The translations under genes were made by a program, and so were the position numbers. Below are positions 1 to 8,511 of a DNA stretch of 36,863 bases, one piece after another (the stretch's first letter is position 1; each line of letters begins with the position of its first letter). This DNA is from Ignavibacteria bacterium UBA7675. GTDB lineage: Bacteria; Bacteroidota; Ignavibacteria; Kapaibacteriales; UB7675. The stretch is from the NCBI GenBank assembly GCA_002483085.1, contig DLHF01000042.1, positions 1 to 36,863 of the forward strand, written 5' to 3'. The notes below the pieces were generated by a model. The model was given only the letters and a program-made list of their open reading frames with translations, had not been told where the DNA came from and did not search any database.

Positions 1-190
1 GGAAGTTATCATCGGCTCGTCCGCGCACCGTTCTTACGGTAACTGATGCGCGGATGTCAGCGTGGTGCGAAGACAAGACGGAAGGACAGAGGCCGAAGCG
101 GCCCAGTCCCCGCATTCGCCGATAGGCTCATTGAGCGCAATAGGCTTTAGGTATATCGAATCCTACAGGGGTGCTCATGGTTATAGGCAA
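1..190. other. Non-coding region with strong hairpin potential
   Basis: No convincing reading frame crosses this stretch. It can fold: CCGCGC at about 17-22 can pair with GCGCGG near 50-55, enclosing ACCGT-TCTT-ACGGT, and GGCCG-AAG-CGGCC forms a second hairpin near 92-104. A GTTATC followed by a hairpin and then GCGGATGT resembles the order seen in the repeat at 9896-9990, but the match is too weak to call a third copy. It lies beyond the rnr terminator. It could be a diverged repeat or the end of an RNA or neighbouring element cut by the window edge. I could not match it to tmRNA, RNase P RNA or SRP RNA. Confidence 0.3.
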
Positions 191-191
191 T

Positions 192-219
192 AAAAAAGGG
201 CGCTGATAACGCCCTTTTT
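192..219 (-). terminator. Intrinsic terminator downstream of rnr
   Basis: A perfect 10-bp stem, AAAAAGGGCG paired with CGCCCTTTTT around a 7-base loop, sits directly after the rnr stop codon. Read on the minus strand it ends in a run of six T. The plus-strand reading also ends in five T, so it may act in both directions. Confidence 0.85.
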
Positions 220-223
220 GAGA

Positions 224-2617
224 TCATTTTCGCTTTTTCTTTCCGGCCTTTTTCTTTATAGCCATTGAGGAGCTCGCCCGTGCGGCGGGTTTTTTCTTTG
301 CGCCTTTGCTCGCACTGCTTTTACTTGTACTGGCTTTGCTTTTGCCTTTGGCTACTGCTTTTTTCGGTTCGGCTTTGCGCTTGCCGGTTTTGCGCTTTTC
401 GATACCGTGCAGCAGGGCTTGTACTTCTTCGGGCGTTGTTGGCGCTTCGGCACTCTCTACGAGTTCACCTTCTACGAGCTCGGGGCCGACATATGAGAAG
501 TCTATTTCGCGTTTTTCTACGTTTGCCTTGATAATCTTCACGCGCATACGCGTGCCAATACGGAATATTTTCCGCGTTTTTCTGCCTACGAGTGCATAGC
601 GTCGTTCGTCAAAGAAGTAGAAATCGTCGTCGAGCTCGCGCATGCGTACAAGCCCTTCGGCGTACAGATTGTCCACCATCACAAACAGGCCAAAGTTGGT
701 AACACCTGTCACCATGCCGTTGAATTCCTCGCCGATCTTTTCCTTGACAATTGCCACCTGTGTAAGTTTTATCGATGCGCGTTCGGCTTCGACGGCCAGC
801 CTTTCTCGTACCGAGCAGTGGTCGCTTACGGAGTGGAGGTGTTCGCTGAGATAGTCTATGCGCTTGTCCGAAGGTATTGTCTCGTTGAATTCCTTCAGCA
901 AGCGATGGATCAGCAGATCGGGATACCGCCGGATGGGGGACGTAAAGTGGGCGTAGTCTTGAAAGCCCAGACCGTAGTGGCCAATATTGTAGCTGGAGTA
1001 CACAGCTTTTGCCATCGAGCGGAGCATGACCTGATTAATCACATAGCGCTCAGGGCGATCCTGAATAGAGGCCAACAGAGCATTAATATCTTTTGAAGTC
1101 AAGTCGTTGGGCACATCAATACCGAACGAGCGCACGAGTTCTACGGCATTATGGAATTTTTCTTCGTCGGGATCATCGTGGATGCGGTACACAAAGGGCA
1201 GAAGTGTGCGCTTATTGCGGCCTTTGCCCGGAGAGATGTTTTTGATATGCACAGCTACCGTCTGGTTGGCAGCGAGCATAAATTCTTCGACGAGCGATGT
1301 GGCATCGGTGCGGCGTTTGAGCACAGCTTCCAGAGGTGCCTTATTCTCATCGAGAATAAATTTTATCTCCGTTGTATCGAAGTCGATACCGCCTTTCACA
1401 AATCGCTTCTTGCGGAGCACTTCGGCGAATTTATGCAGACGCAGCACGAGCTCGCTGTAGTCGCCCTGGCCGGTCTGGATAATAGTTTGAGCTTCTTCGT
1501 AGGTAAACCGGCGTTTGCTGTTGATCACTGTTTCGCGAATCTCGTAGTTTTTCAGCACGCCGCGTTTGGTAAACTCCATAAACACCGAGTAGGCCAGCCT
1601 GTCTTCGCGGGGAACAAGCGAACAAATATTGTTGGAGAGCGTTTCCGGCAGCATTGGCACGACACCATCCACCAGATACACGCTTGTACCTCGGTAAAGC
1701 GCTTCTTTGTCGATCTCTGATTGTTCGCGCACATAATGGCTTACATCGGCGATGTGCACACCGACAAGATAATTGCCATTATCGAGCACTTCCAGCGAGA
1801 GGGCATCGTCGAAATCACGAGCGTCGACGGGGTCGATAGTGATCACATCTCTATCGCGAATGTCCAATCGGCGGGCGATTTCATCGGCAGATGGGAGTTC
1901 GGCCACTTTATGGGCTTCGCGCTCGACGCTTTTAATAAATTCTTTGTGAAGATTAAATTCTTTGAGAATGGAAGCGTATTCTACTTTTGGCACGCCTGCT
2001 TCACCGAGTATTTCTGTTACTTCGCCTTCGGGGCTTTTATGCGGATCGGTCCAGCGCATAAAGCGAATTGCCACTTTGTCGCCGTCCTGTGCACCGTGGA
2101 GGCAGGAGGGATGAATCAGAAAGTCGATGTGAAAGCGGTTATCGTCTGGTATCAGAAAGAAAAAGTTACCATCGTGTTCCACACGCCCTACAATGCTTGC
2201 TTGATTGCGCTCTATGATGTCGAGTATTTCGCCATTGGGCTTTGCGCCGTGCTTTAGCGCCAGAAGTTTTACCCGCACGCGGTCGCCGTTCAGAGCAGTG
2301 CCGAGGTGGTGGCGTTTGATGCTAATAACAGGAAACTGTTCGGAGGTTGTCGATACCGAGCCAGTAAATCCGCCGTGCAGCAGGAGTACGCCTTCAAATG
2401 TCGTTTCGGTCTTTTCCATCACGCCATAGCGTCGGCGGGAGGATCGGTAAATGACGCCTTCTTGGACAAGCTTATCCATTTCCTCCCGGAGCTGTTCATA
2501 CTCATCGGAGTCGGAAGGGAATCCGAATTGTCTGGACACTTCATTCAGACGCAGAGTCTGAGGAGCGTATTCTTGTAGAAGCGCAAGAATTTTATCGCGA
2601 TATGATTCCATCATCAT
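224..2617 (-). CDS. rnr: Ribonuclease R (RNase II/RNB family 3'-5' exoribonuclease)
   Basis: Processive, hydrolytic 3'-5' exoribonuclease that degrades structured RNA and takes part in rRNA and mRNA turnover in the cytoplasm. The protein is about 797 residues, the usual RNase R size. The order is an N-terminal helical/winged region (about 1-70), two cold-shock-like domains (about 75-225), the RNB catalytic domain with the metal-binding cluster DARDFDDA (near residue 265-272), the late RNB motif HFTSPIRRYPD, an S1 domain starting at GEEFNGMVTG (about 650), and a Lys-rich tail of about 55 residues. The open frame extends upstream only through a TTG. The in-frame ATG triplet at 2617/2614/2611 is a likelier start, though no strong Shine-Dalgarno site decides between them. 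It follows the GAF/GGDEF gene on the same strand with a 60-base gap. Confidence 0.95.
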   Translation of the reverse strand: MMMESYRDKILALLQEYAPQTLRLNEVSRQFGFPSDSDEYEQLREEMDKLVQEGVIYRSSRRRYGVMEKTETTFEGVLLLHGGFTGSVSTTSEQFPVISIKRHHLGTALNGDRVRVKLLALKHGAKPNGEILDIIERNQASIVGRVEHDGNFFFLIPDDNRFHIDFLIHPSCLHGAQDGDKVAIRFMRWTDPHKSPEGEVTEILGEAGVPKVEYASILKEFNLHKEFIKSVEREAHKVAELPSADEIARRLDIRDRDVITIDPVDARDFDDALSLEVLDNGNYLVGVHIADVSHYVREQSEIDKEALYRGTSVYLVDGVVPMLPETLSNNICSLVPREDRLAYSVFMEFTKRGVLKNYEIRETVINSKRRFTYEEAQTIIQTGQGDYSELVLRLHKFAEVLRKKRFVKGGIDFDTTEIKFILDENKAPLEAVLKRRTDATSLVEEFMLAANQTVAVHIKNISPGKGRNKRTLLPFVYRIHDDPDEEKFHNAVELVRSFGIDVPNDLTSKDINALLASIQDRPERYVINQVMLRSMAKAVYSSYNIGHYGLGFQDYAHFTSPIRRYPDLLIHRLLKEFNETIPSDKRIDYLSEHLHSVSDHCSVRERLAVEAERASIKLTQVAIVKEKIGEEFNGMVTGVTNFGLFVMVDNLYAEGLVRMRELDDDFYFFDERRYALVGRKTRKIFRIGTRMRVKIIKANVEKREIDFSYVGPELVEGELVESAEAPTTPEEVQALLHGIEKRKTGKRKAEPKKAVAKGKSKASTSKSSASKGAKKKPAARASSSMAIKKKAGKKKRK

Positions 2618-2678
2618 CCGATGTTTAATGTACAAAAGACCGGTCGAATCTTACAACTCACTGCAATTGCAGGAAGTT

Positions 2679-5252
2679 TCACGCAAACAGGCTTACGGAG
2701 TTTGTTTTGCGCGAAGCGAGTTGCAGCGCCTGTTCACCATTGGCGAGCAGTTCGTCGAAGGATTTCTGTACCGTGCACTCTACCACACCAATACTCACGG
2801 TAACTGAGAACTGCCGCCCGTTGTACTGCAAGAGCGCACTGGCAATCTCTCCGCGCACACGCTCGGCCCAGAGCTGGGCTTCGCGCCCGTTTCTCTGTAC
2901 CAGTCCGACGCCAAAAATTGTTGCATCTACGCGACCAAGGATGTCGTAGGCTCGCAGATGCTGTTCAATCTGATCGACGACGTGCTGGGCTACTGGTTCG
3001 CCAAAGTCTGCTTCGTTGCCGGAACTGAGTGTTGCGTACCGGTCGATATTGATAAGGCACAGCGAGAACGGTGCGCGCAAATCTGTCGAACGGTAAAATT
3101 CTTCTTGAATGCGGTTGAGAAAGGCTACGGAATTCAGCACCCCCGTTGTTTCGTCGGTAAGGGCGTTGGAATGGATCACACTGTCGAGATGCTTGTGCTC
3201 AAGTGTAGCTCCTGCGTACTCCGACAGCACTTCGAGTATTTCGAGATCCTGCTGTGTGAGTGGCGCAGAGTGGGGCGTTTCTACGAAAATAGCGCCGTAG
3301 CAGCGCGAAGGCGATTTTAGGGGAATAAAGGCGGCAATATTATCGCCCAATGGTTTTTCAGTCGGGGTCAACCGAGGCACGCCAAGTGGTGTCGAGCCTC
3401 CGTCGTACTGATCTGTTTTTCCATGAATGATCGTTCTGCCAATAAGCGTGGAGTCTAAATAGACTTCGCGCCCCGAGTAGTCTTCGCCGTTCTTGGAACG
3501 CATCTGAGCGATGTACCACTGGTCGGTTTCTTCGCTGTAAATACAGATGCCTATCGATACATAAGTGATAAGGCTGTCGACCGATTCCATGAGCGCTGTG
3601 CAGACATCCTCGCGCGAGACATTTCGGCTGTTTACGAGCCTGCGGAATGTATCTACCACCTCTAATGTGCGCGCTGATTGCAGCAGATCGTACTTTTCGG
3701 TATAGCCCTGTATCAGGCCGCTGATCAGCTTGGTAAAGTGGCCGAGGAAGCTTACTGTAATACTGTCGTAGGCGTCTTCTTCCGTTGTGTCGGCTGTGAG
3801 TATGCCTACAACATTGTTGTTGAAGTACACGGGTACTCCTACGAACGAGCGCGTAGCTGCGGAGGTCTGGTAGTAGGGCAGGAGGTCGAGCTCTGCACTG
3901 GGGTTGATTTCGGTCAGAATCTCCGGCGTTCCGTTGAGTGCGATCTGGCTTACAACATCGCTAGCAAGCGGCAGTTTGCGCTGTGTGCGTAACGCTTCGG
4001 GCTTATCGCAAATTTTGGATTCGAGTACTAATTCTTGCTTGTCGAAATTCACCCAGAAAAACAGGGTTGTCCGTGCGCTGATTACCGAGCGAATTACCAT
4101 GAGCACACGCGAGATGAGGAAGTCGAACTCCTTGCGGGGTTCGTTCTTGATCGTGTTCGGCGTTTCTTCCAGTATGTCGGCGAGCTGGATATTAAGCGTT
4201 TTGCGCTTGTGTCCACCGTGGTCTACAGCCGTATCTATTTCTACAATCTCATCCTGCGGAGCAGGCGGCAGTGCCGGTGCAGCTTCCACCGTGCGTTTTT
4301 CAGCGGCTGCCGGAGCGGGTTTACTCTCGACAACGGGCTTACTCTCTGAAGTAGGCTTGCTCGCGGCGACGGGCTTGTTATCCGAAGCAGGTTTACTCTC
4401 GACAACGGGTTTGCTGTCCGAAGCGGGTTTACTCTCGACAGGTTTAGCCGTATGTGCTGTCTGCTGGCTTTGCTTGTGAGCCGGTTGTGCAGTTTGTTTG
4501 GGAGCTGGAGGCGCCTGCGGTGCCTGTTTTTTAGACTGCTGGACAGACTCTTTTTTCTGTTCTGCTTTGGGTGTTGCCGGAGCTACTGGCTTTGGGCTTG
4601 TGCTGGCAGCAGGTGCAGATGTTTTTGCTGTAGATGTTTCAGCCGTGTGTTTTTTTACACTGCCGAGGATACGCATGCTGGAGCTGCCATCGCTGAAATC
4701 GCCTTCTGCATCGGCGGATATCTTTGCGCGTTCCGGGCGCGGTTCCGCTGGAGTTTCAGTTACACGCGTACTGCCTTTGGGAAGGATCGTAAATCCTTCA
4801 TCGAACGACTCGAAATTTGTCGCTGTTGGGGCAGGGCGTGTAGCTGTTGGGCGTCGGGCAGGTTCAGCCGCCTGCTCGGGCGCTGTTTGCTCGTCGTCAT
4901 CGCCGTCGGCATCAGGTTTGTTTTTACCACTAAATTCATCTCGCCCGAACGATTCGGCATAGTCGTCGAAAATCAGGCGTTTGGTCGCTGTATCTTGGCG
5001 TATCGTTGTTTTGAACGACGTTGTTTCCGATACAGGTTTGGGAGAATTGAGAAAACTCGTATCCTTGAGCCTTTGCGAGAACAGCATAAACAGGCCTACG
5101 CCGCCCAGAATAGAGATACATACACCGATAAGCTTAAGTGCCGTTGCATCTAAGAAGACTGCGATGCCAAGGCCGAGTAGGACTGCAAAGAGAGCAAAGA
5201 AATCTGTTGCCGGATTGAACAGTCGCAGGATGTCGAGTTTTGGTCTGACCAT
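2679..5252 (-). CDS. Membrane-anchored protein with two GAF-like domains and a degenerate GGDEF domain
   Basis: Predicted sensor or signalling scaffold of 857 residues. Two adjacent hydrophobic segments (about 17-35 and 40-58) anchor it in the inner membrane. A low-complexity Pro/Ala/Lys linker (about 90-345) contains a 12-residue repeat of the type ESKPASDSKPVV. Two GAF-like modules follow (about 385-530 and 545-690). The C-terminus (about 700-857) has the outline of a GGDEF domain, including the early Asp in LINIDRY and the late VSIGVV strand, but the position of the GG[D/E]EF signature reads RVDATIF (about 774-780). The first domain motif, usually DxLTGLxNR, reads DETTGVLNS. Loss of the signature makes diguanylate cyclase activity unlikely; a binding or regulatory role is inferred. 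The ATG start lies 6 bases after the stop of the upstream lipoprotein gene, which suggests one transcript. What the GAF domains bind is unknown. Confidence 0.85.
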   Translation of the reverse strand: MVRPKLDILRLFNPATDFFALFAVLLGLGIAVFLDATALKLIGVCISILGGVGLFMLFSQRLKDTSFLNSPKPVSETTSFKTTIRQDTATKRLIFDDYAESFGRDEFSGKNKPDADGDDDEQTAPEQAAEPARRPTATRPAPTATNFESFDEGFTILPKGSTRVTETPAEPRPERAKISADAEGDFSDGSSSMRILGSVKKHTAETSTAKTSAPAASTSPKPVAPATPKAEQKKESVQQSKKQAPQAPPAPKQTAQPAHKQSQQTAHTAKPVESKPASDSKPVVESKPASDNKPVAASKPTSESKPVVESKPAPAAAEKRTVEAAPALPPAPQDEIVEIDTAVDHGGHKRKTLNIQLADILEETPNTIKNEPRKEFDFLISRVLMVIRSVISARTTLFFWVNFDKQELVLESKICDKPEALRTQRKLPLASDVVSQIALNGTPEILTEINPSAELDLLPYYQTSAATRSFVGVPVYFNNNVVGILTADTTEEDAYDSITVSFLGHFTKLISGLIQGYTEKYDLLQSARTLEVVDTFRRLVNSRNVSREDVCTALMESVDSLITYVSIGICIYSEETDQWYIAQMRSKNGEDYSGREVYLDSTLIGRTIIHGKTDQYDGGSTPLGVPRLTPTEKPLGDNIAAFIPLKSPSRCYGAIFVETPHSAPLTQQDLEILEVLSEYAGATLEHKHLDSVIHSNALTDETTGVLNSVAFLNRIQEEFYRSTDLRAPFSLCLINIDRYATLSSGNEADFGEPVAQHVVDQIEQHLRAYDILGRVDATIFGVGLVQRNGREAQLWAERVRGEIASALLQYNGRQFSVTVSIGVVECTVQKSFDELLANGEQALQLASRKTNSVSLFA
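4309..4445 (-). repeat. 36-bp coding tandem repeat in the GAF/GGDEF protein linker
   Basis: About 3.5 imperfect 36-bp units encode a 12-residue repeat built from SKP and ESKP blocks (units such as ESKPASDSKPVV, ESKPASDNKPVA and ASKPTSESKPVV). It forms part of the long disordered linker between the membrane segments and the GAF domains, and is a likely site of length variation between strains. Confidence 0.75.
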
Positions 5253-5258
5253 AACGGA

Positions 5259-6365
5259 CTACAAAAGCTCCACGATAAAATCAGTAGTTGTTTTTTGCTT
5301 TGTCGTTTCTGTTTTCTTGTTGTCGTTTCGCAACGTACTTACTTCCGCATCTATTAGCAGGCTGGACTTTTTCAGCACGGTAAATCCTTTTTCAAGGTCT
5401 ACTAAATGCTTACTGGAACCGGTAATGCCGCCGCTCTTCAGCGTAATAGTTCCGTACTGGTTTTTCGCTTGGCGGTCGAGCACCTTGGACTCTAACGAGC
5501 CGCTGATATCCGCCACGCGTCTGCCTTTCATATCCAATACTTTGTCTATATGGTACGTAACGACATTTTCTGTAGGAAAAATTCCCAGCAGGGGAGCGGG
5601 CAGAGTATTTGTCCACGAGCGCGTGGAATCGAGCTTTTTCTGTGGGTAAATCTGGAACTCTTGTACGTGTACCATGCCATATGTATTGGTGGCAATGGAG
5701 CCGGTAATAAAGCGCCTTTCTTCTGCTGATACAGAATCCCTTTCCATGACCTTGATGAGCTGATCGGCAATGGGCTCGACATTCCTGATGTCGAGCACTT
5801 TTCCTTGGGGAGTGATTACCATCACAACTTCGTGACCAATCAGCACAGAGTATTGTGCAAAATTCGGATTCTTTCTGTCGTTTGTGTCGGCAGAATTATA
5901 GCGAATAGTGCGAGCGACAGGCTTACCAGTAGAGTCGGGCAGCATCGCCGTGCTGGTGACAACAATCCTATTAAAGCGGAGCGTGAACGTAATTTGGCTA
6001 TCGGGGATGACCGATGTAATGCGCTTTGTGTAGTAGTACACCTTCAGCCCTTCGATACCCTTGCTTCCCTCCACAATTTGGTCGCGCTCTGTAATCCGAT
6101 ATGTAAAAACATCTCCGGCTTTTACAGCATAGGACATTGCCATGGACTCAGGCTCCACCTCAATGGGCCGGGCGCTGGCTGTATCAGTAGCAGAAACACC
6201 AGTATTACTTGTTGCAGAGCTATCGGCTGCTACGCCGGTTTTGCTGTCGTGCTGGGCTTTATCCTGAGGGCCATCCTGCCCGGAACAGGAAAACAGGAAA
6301 AGAGCAAGATATGTTAGGACACACGTAAGAGAGATTGCTTTGCCGTATCGCGGCGTCGTCACCAT
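5259..6365 (-). CDS. Exported lipoprotein of unknown function, DUF6263-like
   Basis: A 368-residue protein with an N-terminal hydrophobic segment ending in the lipobox FLFSC (Cys about residue 27), so a predicted lipoprotein. A Ser/Thr/Ala-rich spacer follows. The mature part has a beta-rich pattern: VKAGDVFTYRITERD near the start, a YYYTKRITSV strand, and the phrase MVITPQGKVLDIRN in the middle. The same order of strands and an ISPYGEVVGIQ phrase occur in the product of the gene immediately upstream, so the two look like diverged paralogs. The DUF6263 assignment is from memory of that pattern and is tentative. The ATG overlaps the end of the upstream gene by 7 bp, implying translational coupling. 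No catalytic motif is visible. Confidence 0.75.
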   Translation of the reverse strand: MVTTPRYGKAISLTCVLTYLALFLFSCSGQDGPQDKAQHDSKTGVAADSSATSNTGVSATDTASARPIEVEPESMAMSYAVKAGDVFTYRITERDQIVEGSKGIEGLKVYYYTKRITSVIPDSQITFTLRFNRIVVTSTAMLPDSTGKPVARTIRYNSADTNDRKNPNFAQYSVLIGHEVVMVITPQGKVLDIRNVEPIADQLIKVMERDSVSAEERRFITGSIATNTYGMVHVQEFQIYPQKKLDSTRSWTNTLPAPLLGIFPTENVVTYHIDKVLDMKGRRVADISGSLESKVLDRQAKNQYGTITLKSGGITGSSKHLVDLEKGFTVLKKSSLLIDAEVSTLRNDNKKTETTKQKTTTDFIVELL

Positions 6366-7351
6366 CGGAACTGACCGGTTAGTTTAAGAGAATAGTCTTT
6401 GCTAATTGTTTCCGTAAAGGTTTCGCTGCCTTCGCGGAATTGTGCTTTTGCTTTGAGCGACCACTGGGCGCTTTGCACCATGCCGCGTCGGCTCAGACGC
6501 AGCGAGATATCTGCCGTACCGTTGCCGTCGAGCAGTTCTACAAGGCTATTGCGCTCGGGCCTGTACAGGGAGCGCTTTACAGGGCGCAGGGAATCGGCAG
6601 TTGCCGAGAGTACAAACTCTTCGCCTTCCAATGCTTTTACCACGACGCTGGCTGTATCGCGGAAATCTAATCCATCGGCGCGCAGCGATATACTGCGGTG
6701 CCACGTACTGTCGGGTTTTACAAAAGTAAAGGGGAGAAGATTAAAGCGAATGTCCGACGTATTGATAGCTGCTTCGTTGGAAACACCGTCGAGCCAGATA
6801 AATTTTTTCAGCGTGTCGAGCGCATCTTTGCCTTCCACGAGCACATAGTTCTTCAGCCAGTCGATCTCGGTGCTCTGGATACCCACCACTTCGCCATAGG
6901 GCGAGATTGTTATCGTAAACGGGCGGTTGAGCAGAGCTGTGTGTGTCTCAATATCGCTATTCGAGATAGAAGGATCGTTGTTCACCATGACTTGCGAGTC
7001 GTACACGTGTACTTGCTCGCCCATTTCCATGCGATAGGTCATCGAGTCGATATTGACCTTGATCGTTGTAAATCCTTTTTGTGGTTCGGCATCAGCGCCT
7101 TGAGTAATGTAGTACACAATCGAGCGCTTGTAGCTCAAGGGCTTGCCGTCCGGGCTATTGCGGGTGACAGTTGTTGTTTCTTCGAGTGAATAATTCTGGC
7201 GAACGCCGGGAGTGTTCTGAGTGCGGAGCAGATATTCATTGTCGAGCTTGCCGGGTTTACCCGGTGCGCTTGCGCTGCGATTCTGGGCGTGAGCAGGCTG
7301 AAGTGCAAAGAGTAAACAGGCACCAATAAACAATGCAGAAAAACGAAGCAT
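6359..7351 (-). CDS. Secreted protein of unknown function, DUF6263-like paralog
   Basis: A protein of about 330 residues with a Sec signal peptide (MLRFSALFIGACLLFALQ, probable cleavage after AHA). The mature part is beta-rich. It contains a YSLEETTTVTR strand, RSIVYYITQGAD, and the phrase TISPYGEVVGIQ, which parallels the phrase in the downstream lipoprotein. Two in-frame ATGs lie 6 bases apart. The second (7351) has AGGA seven bases upstream and is preferred; the first (7357) would overlap that site. The gene begins 12 bases after the Nudix stop and overlaps the lipoprotein gene, so a shared mRNA is likely. The function is not recognised; a periplasmic or outer-membrane-facing role is inferred only from the signal. 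Confidence 0.75.
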   Translation of the reverse strand: MLRFSALFIGACLLFALQPAHAQNRSASAPGKPGKLDNEYLLRTQNTPGVRQNYSLEETTTVTRNSPDGKPLSYKRSIVYYITQGADAEPQKGFTTIKVNIDSMTYRMEMGEQVHVYDSQVMVNNDPSISNSDIETHTALLNRPFTITISPYGEVVGIQSTEIDWLKNYVLVEGKDALDTLKKFIWLDGVSNEAAINTSDIRFNLLPFTFVKPDSTWHRSISLRADGLDFRDTASVVVKALEGEEFVLSATADSLRPVKRSLYRPERNSLVELLDGNGTADISLRLSRRGMVQSAQWSLKAKAQFREGSETFTETISKDYSLKLTGQFRW

Positions 7352-7363
7352 AGCCATATCCTG

Positions 7364-7909
7364 TTAGTGTTGGGGAATACTGTCCGAGACCAGGAAAAGA
7401 TACCATGCGGAGATTGTCATGCCGTCCCAAATATCGCCGTGCCTGATGTATTCGGCTATTTCACGTGCGGAAAGGATAACAGGCTCAAACTCCTCGGTTT
7501 CATCCGGTTCAGACTGAGTTGTCGTTAAAGCATCGGCTAAGAACACCGAGCACAACTCATCTGTTACACCATTACACGGATTAATTTGTCCGAGAGCGCA
7601 AAGTGAACCTGCTGTATAGCCCGCTTCCTGCTGCAATTCCATGCGGGCGTTCTGTTGGATTGAGGCACCCGGCTTTATTCCACCACCCGGAAATTCGATA
7701 CTTTCACGCTGATTAAGATAACGATATTGGCGAAGCAGAACAAACGAATTATTGCTTAAACGGGGCACGATAAGGACTGATCCGGGAGAATGCACATAAT
7801 GGTATTCGCCCGGGGTACCGTTGGGGCGCGTGTAGGTGTCGAGCCTATAGCTCCAATAGGGATTGTGCACCTTTTCCTCGGAGGAAATGCGCTGTAGGGG
7901 TTGTATCAT
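7364..7909 (-). CDS. Nudix-fold protein, ADP-ribose pyrophosphatase-like, with an altered Nudix box
   Basis: About 181 residues in the arrangement of ADP-ribose/sugar-nucleotide pyrophosphatases: HYVHSPGSVLIVP, then LLRQYRYL, then EFPGGGIKPG and the Nudix helix ending ELQQEAGY (about residues 75-98). Against the consensus Gx5Ex7REUxEExGU, the first Glu is Ala, the Arg is Met and the first Glu of the final EE pair is Gln; one Glu of the RE pair and the last Glu remain. Two metal-ligand positions are therefore changed and hydrolase activity is doubtful. The frame can be extended to a GTG at 7981, but that codon lies at the base of a hairpin. The ATG at 7909 has AGGAAGAG upstream and keeps the whole fold, so it is preferred. 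It lies downstream of ndk. Confidence 0.8.
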   Translation of the reverse strand: MIQPLQRISSEEKVHNPYWSYRLDTYTRPNGTPGEYHYVHSPGSVLIVPRLSNNSFVLLRQYRYLNQRESIEFPGGGIKPGASIQQNARMELQQEAGYTAGSLCALGQINPCNGVTDELCSVFLADALTTTQSEPDETEEFEPVILSAREIAEYIRHGDIWDGMTISAWYLFLVSDSIPQH

Positions 7910-7979
7910 GTGCTGCTGCTCTTCCTGTCTCTGCTGTGTTGTCCGCTGCGTAATTCTTTTCGCTTTGTCTTTAAACTTC

Positions 7980-8012
7980 ACTCCCTCCCGGTCGCTTGGA
8001 CGGGGAGGGAGT
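7980..8012 (-). terminator. GC-rich hairpin between ndk and the Nudix gene
   Basis: A 10-bp perfect stem (ACTCCCTCCC with GGGAGGGAGT), extended by GTC/GAC around GCTTG, lies 21 bases after the ndk stop. There is no U-run after it on the minus strand, so it may be a weak terminator, an mRNA-stabilising hairpin or a processing site rather than a full intrinsic terminator. It also overlaps the GTG at 7981. Confidence 0.5.
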
Positions 8013-8032
8013 AAATATTGCGCCAGAGATGA

Positions 8033-8458
8033 TTATCTCTTGTTGCCGATAAGTTCGCTTTCGCTGAAGAAGAACGCAATTTCGTTGCGTCCGTTTTCCG
8101 GCGAATCAGAGCCGTGGATAGCATTTTCGCCTTTGGACGATGCAAAGAGTCTGCGAATGGTGCCTTCTTCTGCTTCAGCCGGATCGGTAGCGCCGATCAG
8201 CTTGCGGAAGTCAGCAACTGCGTTCTCTTTTTCTAATGCGATGGGTACTACCGGGCCGCTGCTCATAAAGGATGTCAGCTCGCCGTAGAAGGGACGCTCT
8301 TTGTGTACTTCGTAAAAAGCACCAGCTTGTTCCGGAGAAATACGCGTGAGTTTGAAGCCGAGCACTGTAAAGCCTGCTTCAGTAATTTTGGCGATGATTT
8401 CGCCCATAACGTTTTTGCGAACCGCATCCGGTTTGATAATGGCAAGTGTACGTTCCAT
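8033..8458 (-). CDS. ndk: Nucleoside diphosphate kinase
   Basis: Transfers the gamma-phosphate between nucleoside triphosphates and diphosphates through a phospho-histidine, balancing cytoplasmic NTP pools. The 141-residue length is typical. The start reads ERTLAIIKPDAV, the family's N-terminal strand and nucleotide-binding Lys. The signature NAIHGSDSPENG carries the catalytic His (residue 115), and the C-terminal ELIGNKR tail is short. ATG at 8458 is preceded closely by AGGA. It lies 53 bases downstream of sucD on the same strand; the two are probably cotranscribed, and succinyl-CoA synthetase makes NTP that Ndk can redistribute. Confidence 0.97.
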   Translation of the reverse strand: MERTLAIIKPDAVRKNVMGEIIAKITEAGFTVLGFKLTRISPEQAGAFYEVHKERPFYGELTSFMSSGPVVPIALEKENAVADFRKLIGATDPAEAEEGTIRRLFASSKGENAIHGSDSPENGRNEIAFFFSESELIGNKR

Positions 8459-8511
8459 GAGTCCTGTAATTGATCGTGAATAAAGCCGGGGTTTGCCAGC
8501 CGTATTGAAGC

